Below are positions 47,680 to 56,888 of a DNA stretch of 64,000 nucleotides, piece after piece. The notes under the pieces are model-generated. The model saw only the letters and a program-made list of their open reading frames with translations. It ran no database searches and was not told the DNA's origin. This DNA comes from Fulvimonas soli. Its GTDB lineage: Bacteria; Pseudomonadota; Gammaproteobacteria; Xanthomonadales; Rhodanobacteraceae. Both the position numbers and the translations under genes were made by a program. The number at the start of each line of letters is the position of its first letter. The stretch's first letter is position 1. The stretch spans positions 1-64,000 of the forward strand of contig NZ_QGHC01000003.1 of the NCBI RefSeq assembly GCF_003148905.1, in the 5' to 3' direction.

Positions 47680-48990
47680 ATGAATACCCAGCTTGCGAGC
47701 GCGGCCGAAGCCACGGCCCTACCGGAGCGGAGGGCGGGGCTGCGGGCTTCGTGGTACGCCCTGCTGATACTGACCCTGATCAACTCCTGCCATTACCTCG
47801 ATCGCACGGTGGTATCGATCGTGATCGAACCCATCCGCAGGGAGTTTTCGCTGACCGACGGACAGCTCGGCATGCTGACCGGCCTGGTGTACGGGCTCAC
47901 CTTCGCCCTCGCTGGGATCCCGCTCGGTTTTCTGGTCGACCGCGTGGATCGCCGCAAGCTGCTGTCGGGCCTCGTACTCGTCTGGAGCGGCTTCACGGCG
48001 CTGGCAGGTCTCGCGTCCAGCTTCGCTTCCCTGCTGCTGGCACGCATGGGCGTCGGCGCCGCCGAGGCGGGTGGCTCGCCCACCAGCATGTCGCTCATCT
48101 CCGACCTGTTCCCGGCCAGGCTGCGCTCCACCGCGATGGGAGCCTTCTTCCTCAGCATGGCCCTCGGCGGCGCGGCCAGCGCCTTCATCGGCAGCTACGT
48201 GGCCGCCCACCACGGCTGGCGTGCCGCCTTTCTGATCGCCGGGATTCCCGGTGCCATCTGCGCGCTGCTACTGCTGGCGACCGTCAAGGAACCCGCGCGG
48301 GGCCGCATGGACGCCATCGCGAAGCTGCCCGAAATCACGCCGAGCATCGGCGAAACCCTGCGCTTCATCGCCGGCCAGAAGGCCCTGCTCCATCTGCTGG
48401 TCGCCATGCCGCTGGCGGTCATGGCGATCTCGGCGATCAGCGCGTGGCTGGTGGCCTTTTTCATGCGCAGCCATGGTCTCTCGCTGGCGCAGGCCAGTCA
48501 GCTGGCGGGGATCAACTTCGGCATATTCGCCGCGTTGGGCTCCCTGCTGGGCGGCGCGATCAGCGATCGCTTCGGTCGGCAGATCGCGCGCCGGCGCATC
48601 ACGTTCGCCGCCATCGTCTGCCTTCTCGGGATTCCGCTCACGCTGGGCGCCGTGCTGATCGGCAACACCGCGCTGGCCGCTGCGTGCTGGTTCGGGCTTT
48701 CGGTGTGCGCATTCGCCACCATCCCGCCGACCTTCGGCAGCGCGGTGAGCCTGGTCAAGCCTCGCATGCGTGGCGTGACGCTGGCGATCATCCAGGTCAT
48801 CGTCAATTTGATCGGCTATGGCGCGGCGCCCTACCTGACCGGCGTGCTCAGCGACTGGTATGGTGGCCCGCAATCCCTGCGCTACGCCCTGGTCACCGTC
48901 ATCGGCATCACCCTGCTATGGGCGATGGCGCACTACCTGCTCTCGGCCCGCACTTTCGAACGGGACACGGCTCGCGCTGCCCAGTTCTGA
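47680..48990 (+). CDS. MFS transporter (Spns-like/aromatic-acid type)
   Basis: 436 residues with about 12 membrane helices. The inter-helix 2-3 loop has GFLVDRVDRRKL, the MFS signature, and helix 1 carries NSCHYLDRTVVSI, typical of the spinster-like group frequent in sphingomonad catabolic clusters. The R/E-rich cytoplasmic loop lies near residues 205-225. It should bring the acid or lipophilic substrate across the inner membrane, working with the porin at 25.6 kb. Last gene of the box-7 operon. Confidence 0.88.
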   Translation: MNTQLASAAEATALPERRAGLRASWYALLILTLINSCHYLDRTVVSIVIEPIRREFSLTDGQLGMLTGLVYGLTFALAGIPLGFLVDRVDRRKLLSGLVLVWSGFTALAGLASSFASLLLARMGVGAAEAGGSPTSMSLISDLFPARLRSTAMGAFFLSMALGGAASAFIGSYVAAHHGWRAAFLIAGIPGAICALLLLATVKEPARGRMDAIAKLPEITPSIGETLRFIAGQKALLHLLVAMPLAVMAISAISAWLVAFFMRSHGLSLAQASQLAGINFGIFAALGSLLGGAISDRFGRQIARRRITFAAIVCLLGIPLTLGAVLIGNTALAAACWFGLSVCAFATIPPTFGSAVSLVKPRMRGVTLAIIQVIVNLIGYGAAPYLTGVLSDWYGGPQSLRYALVTVIGITLLWAMAHYLLSARTFERDTARAAQF

Positions 48991-49075
48991 GCGGTCTGCA
49001 GGCCGCCCGCCCCACTTGCGACCGACGCCCGGGCGGGCTCTCGCGCCCGGGCGTCCCGTTCGTCTTGCAGGCCGC

Positions 49076-49870
49076 TCACATGACTGCACGGATCATGCCG
49101 CCGTCCACGCGCAGCGCCGCCCCCGTGGTAGCCGAAGCGCGCGCGCTGCACACGTAGACGATCATTGCCGCGATCTCCTCGGGGCTGGCGAAACGCCGGA
49201 TGACCGACGTGGGGCCCATCCGGCCCAAAAATTCCTTCTTGACCTGCTCGATGTCCAGCTGTTGCTTCGCGGCCATGCGCGAGAGGAACCTGCCCACGCC
49301 CTCGGACACCGTTGGCCCCGGCAGCACGCTGTTCACGGTCACGCCGGTGCCGGCAAGCATCTCGGCAAGCCCGCGCGCCACCGTCAGTTGCGCGGTCTTG
49401 GTAACGCTGTAATGCAGCATGTCGGCGGGTACCTGCAACCCCGATTCGCTGGAAACGAACACCACGCGCCCCCAATCGCGCTGGCGCATGCCCGCCAGGT
49501 AATGGCGCGAGAGACGGATGCCGCTCATCACGTTCACCTCGAACATGTGCAGCCACTCCTCGTCGCCGACATCCTCGAAACGCTGCATGCCGATGATGCC
49601 GAGATTGTTCACGAGGACATCCACCTGCGGAAGCCGCTCGATCAGGCAAGCGCACCCGGCGGCGGTGCCAAGGTCCGCCGCGATGCCGTCCACGATCGCA
49701 TCGGGCAGCGACTCGCGCATGCGCGCCACGGCCGCCTCCACGCGCTCGGGCGTCCGGCCGTTGATGACGATGGCCGCCCCCTCGGCGGCGAGGCCGTGTG
49801 CCGTGGCCCAGCCGATACCGCCCGTCGAGCCCGTCACCAGGGCGCGCTTTCCCCTCAAGCCGAGATCCAT
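49076..49870 (-). CDS. SDR-family oxidoreductase 5
   Basis: 264 residues. TGSTGGIG near 14-21, INGR after strand 2 (NADP preference possible because of the Arg), NNLG near 90, catalytic Ser/Tyr/Lys in VFVSSESGLQVPADMLHYSVTK. The end ATTGAALRVDGGMIRAVM is standard. GGAGA ribosome site before the ATG at 49870. Leftward single gene sharing box 8 with the thioesterase gene; convergent with the MFS gene. Confidence 0.86.
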   Translation of the reverse strand: MDLGLRGKRALVTGSTGGIGWATAHGLAAEGAAIVINGRTPERVEAAVARMRESLPDAIVDGIAADLGTAAGCACLIERLPQVDVLVNNLGIIGMQRFEDVGDEEWLHMFEVNVMSGIRLSRHYLAGMRQRDWGRVVFVSSESGLQVPADMLHYSVTKTAQLTVARGLAEMLAGTGVTVNSVLPGPTVSEGVGRFLSRMAAKQQLDIEQVKKEFLGRMGPTSVIRRFASPEEIAAMIVYVCSARASATTGAALRVDGGMIRAVM

Positions 49871-49947
49871 GCCATTTCTCCACTGCTTCGGACCTTCCGG
49901 TACCCGCTCGCGGCATGCCCGCACCGCGGAGCCGGCAGATGCCATGA

Positions 49948-49964
49948 ACTGACTATAGATCAGT
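49948..49964 (+). promoter_or_regulatory. Operator box 8 (ACTGA-N7-TCAGT), best match
   Basis: ACTGA CTATAGA TCAGT has two perfect arms and defines the consensus. It lies between the divergent SDR5 and thioesterase genes, 78 and 68 bases from their starts. Confidence 0.75.
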
Positions 49965-50031
49965 TATGCTCCGGACGACGGCCGCGGGCAAGCCCCGCTC
50001 GACCGGCACGCACCGCTTCCGGAAACACGCC

Positions 50032-50952
50032 ATGCATCCGCGAGACACCCGGCTGGGCAGCACCGAACTGGAACCGCTCTTCGCGCTCGAGGCGACGGCA
50101 CCGCTGCGTTTCCGCAGCCTGCGGCACGAGGGCAACCTCAACGGGCACGGTCACGCCTTCGGCGGCCAGCTGCTCGGGCAGGCGCTGATGGCGGCCGCGC
50201 ATACCGTCGACGGACGCGCTCCGATCTCGCTGCAGCTGCATTTCCTCAAGGGCACCGACGTGGGAGCGCCGATCGAATACGCGGTGAGCTGCCTGTCGGA
50301 CGGTCGCCAGTTCTCGCATCGCCAGGTGGTGGGTGCGCAGGGTGGCAGTGCCACCGTGGTGGCCGATGTCGCCTTCCAGATGCCAGCGCCGGACAGCTGG
50401 AACCATTCGCTGGCCTTCGACGTCGGCAGCATCCCTGCGCCGGGATCCTTGCCTTCCGTCGCCGAACTGAACATCCGCTACCGCGAACCGCTGGCCCGGA
50501 TGAACTACGTGCTGTTCGAGCGGCCCTGCATGGACTTCCGGCTGCTCGATGCCGAGGCGCACCTGTTCGAGCCAAGCGCTGCGCCACGCATGCGCTGGTG
50601 GGCCAGGTTGCGCCGGCCCCTTTCCGACGATCCGCGGATCCACGCCGCCGCGCTCGCCTATCTGTCCGACTGGTGGACATGCTTTGCGGTGGTGGCCCCG
50701 CATATCCCCATCGCGGGCGCGCGCGACCGCATCTACATGGCCAGCCTGAACCACTCGCTGTGGCTGCACGGCCCGCCGACGGTCGACGACTGGCTGCTGT
50801 TCACCTGCGAGAGCCCGTATGCGGGCTCGAGCCGGGGGTTGAGCACCGGCCACATCCATGACCGCCACGGCCGGCTGCTTGCAACCATGGCCCAGGAATG
50901 CGTGGCGCGCGTCAGGACGCACGACCGTCCGCCGGAGCCCGTGCCCGCATGA
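50032..50952 (+). CDS. TesB-like acyl-CoA thioesterase (double hotdog)
   Basis: 306 residues. Two hotdog halves: the first begins with LRHEGNLNGHGHAFGGQLLGQAL near 29-51 (the conserved GGQxxxQA of TesB), the second contains ASLNHSLWLHGPPTVDDWLLF near 238-258 and the ESPYAGSSRGL..G turn with Gln/Ser catalytic region. It would release free CoA from stalled acyl-CoA intermediates, a common safety valve in degradation pathways. ATG 50032 chosen for family length. Convergent with the flavoenzyme gene, 25 bases apart. Confidence 0.88.
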   Translation: MHPRDTRLGSTELEPLFALEATAPLRFRSLRHEGNLNGHGHAFGGQLLGQALMAAAHTVDGRAPISLQLHFLKGTDVGAPIEYAVSCLSDGRQFSHRQVVGAQGGSATVVADVAFQMPAPDSWNHSLAFDVGSIPAPGSLPSVAELNIRYREPLARMNYVLFERPCMDFRLLDAEAHLFEPSAAPRMRWWARLRRPLSDDPRIHAAALAYLSDWWTCFAVVAPHIPIAGARDRIYMASLNHSLWLHGPPTVDDWLLFTCESPYAGSSRGLSTGHIHDRHGRLLATMAQECVARVRTHDRPPEPVPA

Positions 50953-50977
50953 GGCGATGCAGGTGCCGGACGCCCGC

Positions 50978-52984
50978 CTAGCCAGGCACGGCGCGCCGCC
51001 GCTGCGCCTCCAGCAAGGCGCTTACCGCCGCGTAGCCCGAATGCACGGCATCGCCGATGCGGCCGCCGTGGTGAGCGTCGCCTATCGCCACGAACGGGAT
51101 TCCCGCGGCCTTCAACGCCTGCGCGAACGCATCGTCCGGACGGCGCCCCTGGGCGATCAGCACGCGGTCGCAGGCAATCTCGGCCGTCGCGCCGTCGCCA
51201 TCCTTCAGCGTGACCGAGCCTGCCCGGATGGCGACGATCTCGCTGCGGTCGACGATGCGCACCTGTGCGTTTGCGAACAAACGCTTCAGCAGGACGCCCC
51301 GGTAGATCGCCTCGGCGGAACGGGCCAGCTGTTCTGCCGGCGAGCGCGACACCAGCACCACCTCGTGCCCGCGTCCGGCGAGATATTCGGCGGTTTCGCA
51401 ACCGGTCTCGCCGCCGCCGTAGACGACAATCCTCATGGCCCCTGTCGACGCCAGCCCGCGCGCATCGCCCATCAACACGTCGTAGGCATCTAGCACATTC
51501 TCGCCATCGATGCCGTCGATCTCCATCCTCACCGCCCTGGCACCGCCGGCCAGTATCACGATGTCGGGACGCAGCCGGATCAGCGTTGCCGCATCGACGT
51601 GGCTGCTCGTCGCCGTCTCCACCCCGCTGCGGGCGAGTTGCCGTTCGAGATACTGCCGATACCAGTCGAGCTTGTCCTTGAACGGCGGCGCGGCCGAGGC
51701 GATCAAGCCGCCGCCGAGCGACGCGCGCGCCTCGTACAGTTTCGTCCGATAGCCCGCCTGGTCGAGCATCAGCGCCGTGGCCATGCCGCCGGGGCCTCCG
51801 CCCACGACCACCGCGCTGCCTTCGCACCGAGCGTCCGAACCGAACGGCGGGTCGAGCTCCCTGCCGGTGCGCGGATTCTCCGCGCAGCCGATCACGCCAT
51901 GCGGCCCCGCATGGCTGGTCACGCAGAAGTTGCACGACGTGCACGGGCAGATGTCGTCGTCATCACCGCGGCGCGCCTTGCCCGCCCAGGCGGGATCGGC
52001 CAGCAACGGCCGCCCGAGCGCGATCATGTCGGCATCGCCGCGGGCGATCGCGGCTTCCGCCGTGGCAGGCCAGCGGATCTGCCCGACCGAGATCACCGGC
52101 ACCGACACCGCCTGGCGGATGCGCCGCGCATACGGCAGGCGCCAGCCTTCCGGCGCGGACATCGGATCGATGACCTTGTCCAGCCCGGTGTAGCCCGTGC
52201 CCATCGAGACATGCAGCACGTCGACCCCGGCCTCGACCAGTTTCGGCGCGATGCGCACCATGTCCTCGATGCCGAGTCCGTCCGGCGAGAACTCGTCCGC
52301 GGACAGGCGAAAGCTGAGCGGACGCTGCCCGATGGCGTGCTTGACGCAAGCGATGACGCGCCGCGGCAAGCGCAGCCGCCGCTCCTCGTCGCCCCCCCAG
52401 TCGTCGTCCCGGTGATTGGTCAGCGGCGACAGGAACTGGGTCAGCAGATACCCATGCGCGCCATGCAGCTCGAAGGCCTGGTAACCGGCCTGCACGCCCA
52501 GCGCCGCCGTTCGGCCGAAGCAGTCGATCAGGTACTCGATCTGCGCCCCGGTCAAGGCGCGCGCCGTCAACCGGCTCGGATCGCGCCGGGAGCGCACGTC
52601 GCTGGGTCCGACCGCCACGCCTCCCTCGACCAGCGCGCGCGGGACGCCGGCACCGCCGTGCTGCAGCTGCAGGCAGGCCACGGCACCGGCATCGCGGATC
52701 GCCTCGACCAGCCGCCTGTGCCCTTCCAGATGTGCCGGTGTGTCCAGGCTGAGCTGGCGGTGCTCCGACAGCCCCGTCGCCCGGTCCACGCAGCAGAACT
52801 CGACGATGATCAACCCCACCCCGCCCTCGGCGCGCGCGCGGTAGAACGCGATCTGGCGCTCGGTCACCCTGCCGTCGCTGCCACCGAGCTGGGTCGACAT
52901 GGGAGCCATGACGACCCGGTTGGGAATCTTCAGCACCCCCAATTGGATGGGGCTGAACAGGTGCGGATAGCGCAATGTGGACAT
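50978..52984 (-). CDS. 2,4-dienoyl-CoA reductase/TMADH-type flavoenzyme
   Basis: 668 residues. An N-terminal old-yellow-enzyme barrel (FMN; HGAHGYLLTQFLSPLTNHRDDDWGG near 174-198) is followed by a 4Fe-4S cluster site (Cys348, Cys351, Cys354 and Cys367; Cys346 also close) and a C-terminal FAD/NAD domain with VVVGGGPGGMATA near 385 and YGGGETGCETAEY near 530. This layout matches FadH, trimethylamine dehydrogenase and bile-acid BaiCD/BaiH enzymes, which reduce or oxidise conjugated enone or dienoyl systems. It may handle unsaturated ring ketones or dienoyl-CoAs here. GAGAGG ribosome site. Leftward from box 9. Confidence 0.9.
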   Translation of the reverse strand: MSTLRYPHLFSPIQLGVLKIPNRVVMAPMSTQLGGSDGRVTERQIAFYRARAEGGVGLIIVEFCCVDRATGLSEHRQLSLDTPAHLEGHRRLVEAIRDAGAVACLQLQHGGAGVPRALVEGGVAVGPSDVRSRRDPSRLTARALTGAQIEYLIDCFGRTAALGVQAGYQAFELHGAHGYLLTQFLSPLTNHRDDDWGGDEERRLRLPRRVIACVKHAIGQRPLSFRLSADEFSPDGLGIEDMVRIAPKLVEAGVDVLHVSMGTGYTGLDKVIDPMSAPEGWRLPYARRIRQAVSVPVISVGQIRWPATAEAAIARGDADMIALGRPLLADPAWAGKARRGDDDDICPCTSCNFCVTSHAGPHGVIGCAENPRTGRELDPPFGSDARCEGSAVVVGGGPGGMATALMLDQAGYRTKLYEARASLGGGLIASAAPPFKDKLDWYRQYLERQLARSGVETATSSHVDAATLIRLRPDIVILAGGARAVRMEIDGIDGENVLDAYDVLMGDARGLASTGAMRIVVYGGGETGCETAEYLAGRGHEVVLVSRSPAEQLARSAEAIYRGVLLKRLFANAQVRIVDRSEIVAIRAGSVTLKDGDGATAEIACDRVLIAQGRRPDDAFAQALKAAGIPFVAIGDAHHGGRIGDAVHSGYAAVSALLEAQRRRAVPG

Positions 52985-53099
52985 GCGGCCTCTCGAATCT
53001 CCGGCGACCGGCGGACCCGCGGCGGGATGCGGCGGCACGTCTGCCACGGTGCCCTTGCGTCGCGTCGAATGCGGCGACGGATCGAGCATACCCCAATTA

Positions 53100-53116
53100 A
53101 CTGATATATAGTTAGT
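53100..53116 (+). promoter_or_regulatory. Operator box 9 (ACTGA-N7-TTAGT)
   Basis: ACTGA TATATAG TTAGT, in the divergent gap between the flavoenzyme (start 52984) and SDR6 (start 53177). A rightward -10 TATATA (53105-53110) lies inside the box. Confidence 0.72.
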
Positions 53117-53176
53117 TACGTGCATGGCTGCCTGCGGCAGGGCGATGCATCCCATCCGGCAACGAGGAACCTACGC

Positions 53177-53965
53177 ATGGGCCAGCGTTTCAAGGACAAG
53201 GTGGCTTTCATCATCGGTGGCGGGCGCGGCATGGGGCGGGCCATCGCCGAGGCATTCGCCGCCGAAGGTGCATGTGTGGTGATCTCCGCGCGCACCGAGG
53301 TGTTCGGCAGGCAAACCGTGGCCGATTTCCGCGCCAGGGGCTACACGGCGTCCCTGGTGTCCGGCGATATTGCCGACCGCGCCGCGGTCAGGCGCATGTT
53401 CGAGGACGCCGTTGCGCAACACGGCAGACTGGACATCGTCGTGAACGTCGCCGCCGACGCGGCGCTTGGCCACGTGCGGGACATGGAGGAGGACGCCTAC
53501 GACTACCTGATCAGGAGCAACGTCCACGCGCTGTTCTGGGTGGCCAGGGATGCCGCCCCGCACCTCGCCAAGGCCCGGGACAAGGGGCGGCTGATCTACA
53601 TCTCCTCCGCCGCCGCCAACCGCACCTTCATGCCCGGCCTGACCGCCTACGCCGCGACCAAGGCGTACTTGAACCACTTCGCCCGCGGCCTGGCGGTGGA
53701 ATTGGCACCACTCGGCATCCTGGTCAACGTGGTGGAGCCGGGAATGATCGAAACCGACCGCATGCAGTCGCATGTCACTGCCGAGCAGGCCGCGGCCATC
53801 GCCGCCGGCTTCCCGGTGCCCCGTCCCGGCCAGGCGTCCGAGATCGCCGCTGCCGTGCTGTTCCTGGCCGCCCCCGAGACCTTGTACATCACCGGGTCTG
53901 CCCTGCTGGTCGACGGCGGGTGCAGTCTGGTGCCGATGCCGGGGTTATCGGCACGCCTGACGTGA
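53177..53965 (+). CDS. SDR-family oxidoreductase 6
   Basis: 262 residues. GGGRGMGRA near 14-22, SART after strand 2 (NADP-tolerant), NVAA in place of the usual NNAG near 92, catalytic Ser/Tyr/Lys in YISSAAANRTFMPGLTAYAATK. The C-terminal VDGG is present. Substrate unknown. It is the first rightward gene after box 9; the next unit starts 94 bases downstream behind box 10. Confidence 0.85.
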   Translation: MGQRFKDKVAFIIGGGRGMGRAIAEAFAAEGACVVISARTEVFGRQTVADFRARGYTASLVSGDIADRAAVRRMFEDAVAQHGRLDIVVNVAADAALGHVRDMEEDAYDYLIRSNVHALFWVARDAAPHLAKARDKGRLIYISSAAANRTFMPGLTAYAATKAYLNHFARGLAVELAPLGILVNVVEPGMIETDRMQSHVTAEQAAAIAAGFPVPRPGQASEIAAAVLFLAAPETLYITGSALLVDGGCSLVPMPGLSARLT

Positions 53966-54002
53966 ACCGCGACCGAAGCGTCGGCACCGGGCCGGCCTTC
54001 GC

Positions 54003-54019
54003 ACCTGTAATATTTTAGT
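54003..54019 (+). promoter_or_regulatory. Operator box 10 (degenerate, ACCTG-N7-TTAGT)
   Basis: ACCTG TAATATT TTAGT, in the AT-rich gap 40 bases upstream of the FAD hydroxylase start. The right arm is perfect, the left is off by an extra C. A weaker member of the set. Confidence 0.42.
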
Positions 54020-54058
54020 ATTTTGAAAGCTCGCTATCTAGGGAAAGGTGGAAGCAGA

Positions 54059-55741
54059 ATGAATGTCCCCGTACTCATCGCCGGCGGCGGTCCCGTCGGC
54101 ATGACCCTCGCGCTTGAACTGGGTCGTCGCGGCATCCGGTGCATGCTGGTCGAACGCAACGAAACCACCACGCGGCACCCGAAGATGGACATCACCAACG
54201 CCCGCAGCATGGAGCTGTTCCGGCGCATGGGCATCGCCGAGGAACTGCGCGCCGTGGCCGTGGCCGAGGACCATCCTTTCGACGTCTCGTGGATCACCTC
54301 CTTTGCCGGCCACGAACTGCATCGCTTCCGCTATCCGAGCGTGGTCGAGGCCCGCGAACGCATCCGGCGGAACAACGACGGGACCCAGCCGCGCGAGGCA
54401 CCGATGCGCGTCTCGCAGACCGAGATCGAGCCGGTGCTCAAGCGTGCCATCGAGCGCATGGCAGGGGTAGACGTGCGGTTCGGCGTGCAACTGGTCGATC
54501 TGGCCCAGGACGGGCACGGCGTCACGGCCACGCTGCGGCGCAAGCTCGACGACGCTACCGAAACCGTGCGCTGCGCCTACCTGGTGGGCTGCGACGGCGG
54601 CAGCAGCCAGGTGCGCCGCTGCCTGGGCATTCCCCTGAGCGGGCAGTCCAACGTCATGCAGCGCTTCATGACCCACTTCAAGTCCGACGCGCGAGAAGTA
54701 CTGCAGCGCTGGGGTTTCGCCTGGCATTACCAGTCCAACCACGGCACCCTGATCGCCCAGAACGACAGGGATACGTGGACCCTGCACTCGCGCTTTCCCG
54801 AGTCCGCCAGCGGCGGCGACCCCGATCCGGCCGCCCTGGTCCGCCGTTTCGTCGGCGTGGACATCGAACACCGGATACTCGTCGCCAACCCGTGGACGCC
54901 GCATCTGGTCGTCGCCGACCGCTACGTCAAAGGCCGCGTGCTGATCGCAGGCGACGCGGCCCATCAGTACATCCCCACCGGGGGCTACGGCATGAATACG
55001 GGCATTGGCGACGCGTGCGACGTGGCCTGGAAACTGGCCGCCATCCTGCACGGATTCGGCGGGCCTGCCCTGATCGAATCCTACGAGGCCGAACGCCGGC
55101 CAGTCGGCCTGCGCAACTGCGAGATGGCCGGCCGCCATAACCAGGTCCGCGTGCAGATCGGCAAGCTCTACGACGCCCCCCTGGAAGCGCCCGGCGCCGA
55201 AGGCGCCTCGGCTCGCGCATATGCCAGCGGTCAGATCCGCACCCTGGGCAACGCGGAAAACGAAAGCCTCGGCATCGAGCTCGGCTACATCTATGCCGAC
55301 TCCCCGCTGGTATTTCCCGAGAGCGGCGCATCCGTTCCCGCCGAGACCCTCACCTACGTACCTACCGCCATGCCGGGCGCCCGCCTGCCCAGCGTCTTTC
55401 TCGACGACGGCTCGGCGCTCTACGACCGGCTTGGCGACTGGTTCACCCTGCTTGTGCTGGGGGACGATCCGGATGCCGCCGATGCCTTCCAGCGGGCTGC
55501 GACCATGCGCGGGTTGCCGTTCACCCTGCTGAAGCTGGATCAACCGCAATTGCTTGCCGTCTACGCAGCCAGGCTGGTCCTGGTGCGCCCGGACAACCAC
55601 GTGGCCTGGCGCGGGAACCGCATCGCCGACGACACCGCCGCCGCGCGCGTGCTCGCATGCGCCCTCGGCTGGCCAGCCGGCGAAGGCGGCGCTGCCGCCA
55701 CGCTGCCGCAACGCGACACGCTGCTTTCCGCCCGCTCCTGA
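54059..55741 (+). CDS. FAD-dependent aromatic hydroxylase (MhpA/PheA class A monooxygenase)
   Basis: 560 residues. N-terminal dinucleotide fold GGGPVGMTLALE near 9-20, the DG motif (LVGCDGGSSQVR) near 178-189, and the second FAD motif GDAAHQYIPTGGYGMNTGIGDA near 299-320, all diagnostic of class A flavin hydroxylases. The C-terminal thioredoxin-like domain after residue 400 resembles MhpA and phenol hydroxylases. It would add a hydroxyl ortho to a phenol, making the catechol for the dioxygenase encoded next. GGAAG ribosome site. First gene of the ring-cleavage operon. Confidence 0.9.
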   Translation: MNVPVLIAGGGPVGMTLALELGRRGIRCMLVERNETTTRHPKMDITNARSMELFRRMGIAEELRAVAVAEDHPFDVSWITSFAGHELHRFRYPSVVEARERIRRNNDGTQPREAPMRVSQTEIEPVLKRAIERMAGVDVRFGVQLVDLAQDGHGVTATLRRKLDDATETVRCAYLVGCDGGSSQVRRCLGIPLSGQSNVMQRFMTHFKSDAREVLQRWGFAWHYQSNHGTLIAQNDRDTWTLHSRFPESASGGDPDPAALVRRFVGVDIEHRILVANPWTPHLVVADRYVKGRVLIAGDAAHQYIPTGGYGMNTGIGDACDVAWKLAAILHGFGGPALIESYEAERRPVGLRNCEMAGRHNQVRVQIGKLYDAPLEAPGAEGASARAYASGQIRTLGNAENESLGIELGYIYADSPLVFPESGASVPAETLTYVPTAMPGARLPSVFLDDGSALYDRLGDWFTLLVLGDDPDAADAFQRAATMRGLPFTLLKLDQPQLLAVYAARLVLVRPDNHVAWRGNRIADDTAAARVLACALGWPAGEGGAAATLPQRDTLLSARS

Positions 55742-55776
55742 CCGGTACCGGTCATCCCTTCCACGGGGAGTTCGAC

Positions 55777-56748
55777 ATGCCTATCCGTTCCCTAGGACAC
55801 ATCGAGATCCGCAGTTCCCGGATCGACGAATGGGCCGAGTTCGGCCCCAGGTACCTCGGCCTGCAGCTTGCCGAACGAACACGTCACGGCCTTGCGTTCC
55901 GCATGGACGAGCGCCGACAGCGGATCCTCGTCACGCGCGACGAGTCCGCCGCCGAGCACGCCGTGTTCGGTTGGGAAACCGGCAGCGCGGACGAACTCTC
56001 CGAACTGGGCGCACGACTCGAGACCGCGGGATTCGCGGTGAGCCGCCTCGCGCGTGCCGAATGCGACTATCGCCGCGTCGCCGACGCGATCGCGTTCTCC
56101 GACCCCAACGGCAACGCCCTGATGGCCTACCACGGCGCCGAAACGTCGAGCGCGCCCTTCGTGCCCGGGCGTCCCGTCACGGGCTTCCGCACGGGCGCCA
56201 GCGGCATGGGCCACGCGGTGGTGCACGTGAAGCGCATCGACGACCTGATGTGGTTCTACGTCGACGTGCTCGGCTTCCGCCTGACCGACTACATAAGAGA
56301 TCCCTACCGGGTGTATTTCTTCCACGTCAACGAGCGCCATCACAGCCTGGCCATGGTCGAATCGGGCAGGACCGGCATCCACCACGTCATGCTGGAAATG
56401 CGCAACCTCGACGACGTCGGCCAGGGCTACGACATCGCCCTGGCCGATCCGGGCCGCGTCGGCGTGACGCTCGGACGCCACACCAACGACTACGTGACCT
56501 CCTACTACCTGTACACGCCCTCGCGCTTCATGATCGAGTGCGGCTGGGGCGGGCGCAGCATCGACCCGGCGACCTGGCAACCCGTCGAATTCGTCCACGG
56601 CTCCAGCTTCTGGGGCCACGACCGCACGTGGATGTCCGCCGACGACCTTGCCGAGATGCGCCGCATCCGCGCCGGCGCCGTCGCCGCCGGCCAGCACGCT
56701 CCCGTGCAGGTCATGCAGGGCAACTACGAAGTCGGCCCGGCCGCCTGA
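55777..56748 (+). CDS. Type I (VOC) extradiol ring-cleavage dioxygenase
   Basis: 323 residues, two VOC modules as in BphC and HsaC. The C-terminal module keeps all iron ligands: His146 (MGHAVVH), His203 (IHHVMLE) and Glu254 (FMIECGW); the catalytic His188 lies in NERHHS and Tyr243 in TSYYLYTP. The N-terminal module has lost its ligands, as is normal. It should open a catechol next to its hydroxyls. BphC/HsaC-type enzymes prefer bulky catechols, which fits a cyclic, substituted substrate. Thirty-five bases after the hydroxylase, ribosome site GGGGAG. Confidence 0.9.
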   Translation: MPIRSLGHIEIRSSRIDEWAEFGPRYLGLQLAERTRHGLAFRMDERRQRILVTRDESAAEHAVFGWETGSADELSELGARLETAGFAVSRLARAECDYRRVADAIAFSDPNGNALMAYHGAETSSAPFVPGRPVTGFRTGASGMGHAVVHVKRIDDLMWFYVDVLGFRLTDYIRDPYRVYFFHVNERHHSLAMVESGRTGIHHVMLEMRNLDDVGQGYDIALADPGRVGVTLGRHTNDYVTSYYLYTPSRFMIECGWGGRSIDPATWQPVEFVHGSSFWGHDRTWMSADDLAEMRRIRAGAVAAGQHAPVQVMQGNYEVGPAA

Positions 56749-56888
56749 CCATGCCGCGGGGCACTCCCACGCGCATCGGCGAAGCGCCGCCGCGCCGGCG
56801 GCGACATGGCCTGAATCACCGCCGCTTGCACGCACGAGAGCCCCGACCGCCGCTCGTCCCCCATCGACACGCGACCCCGCACACGCCC

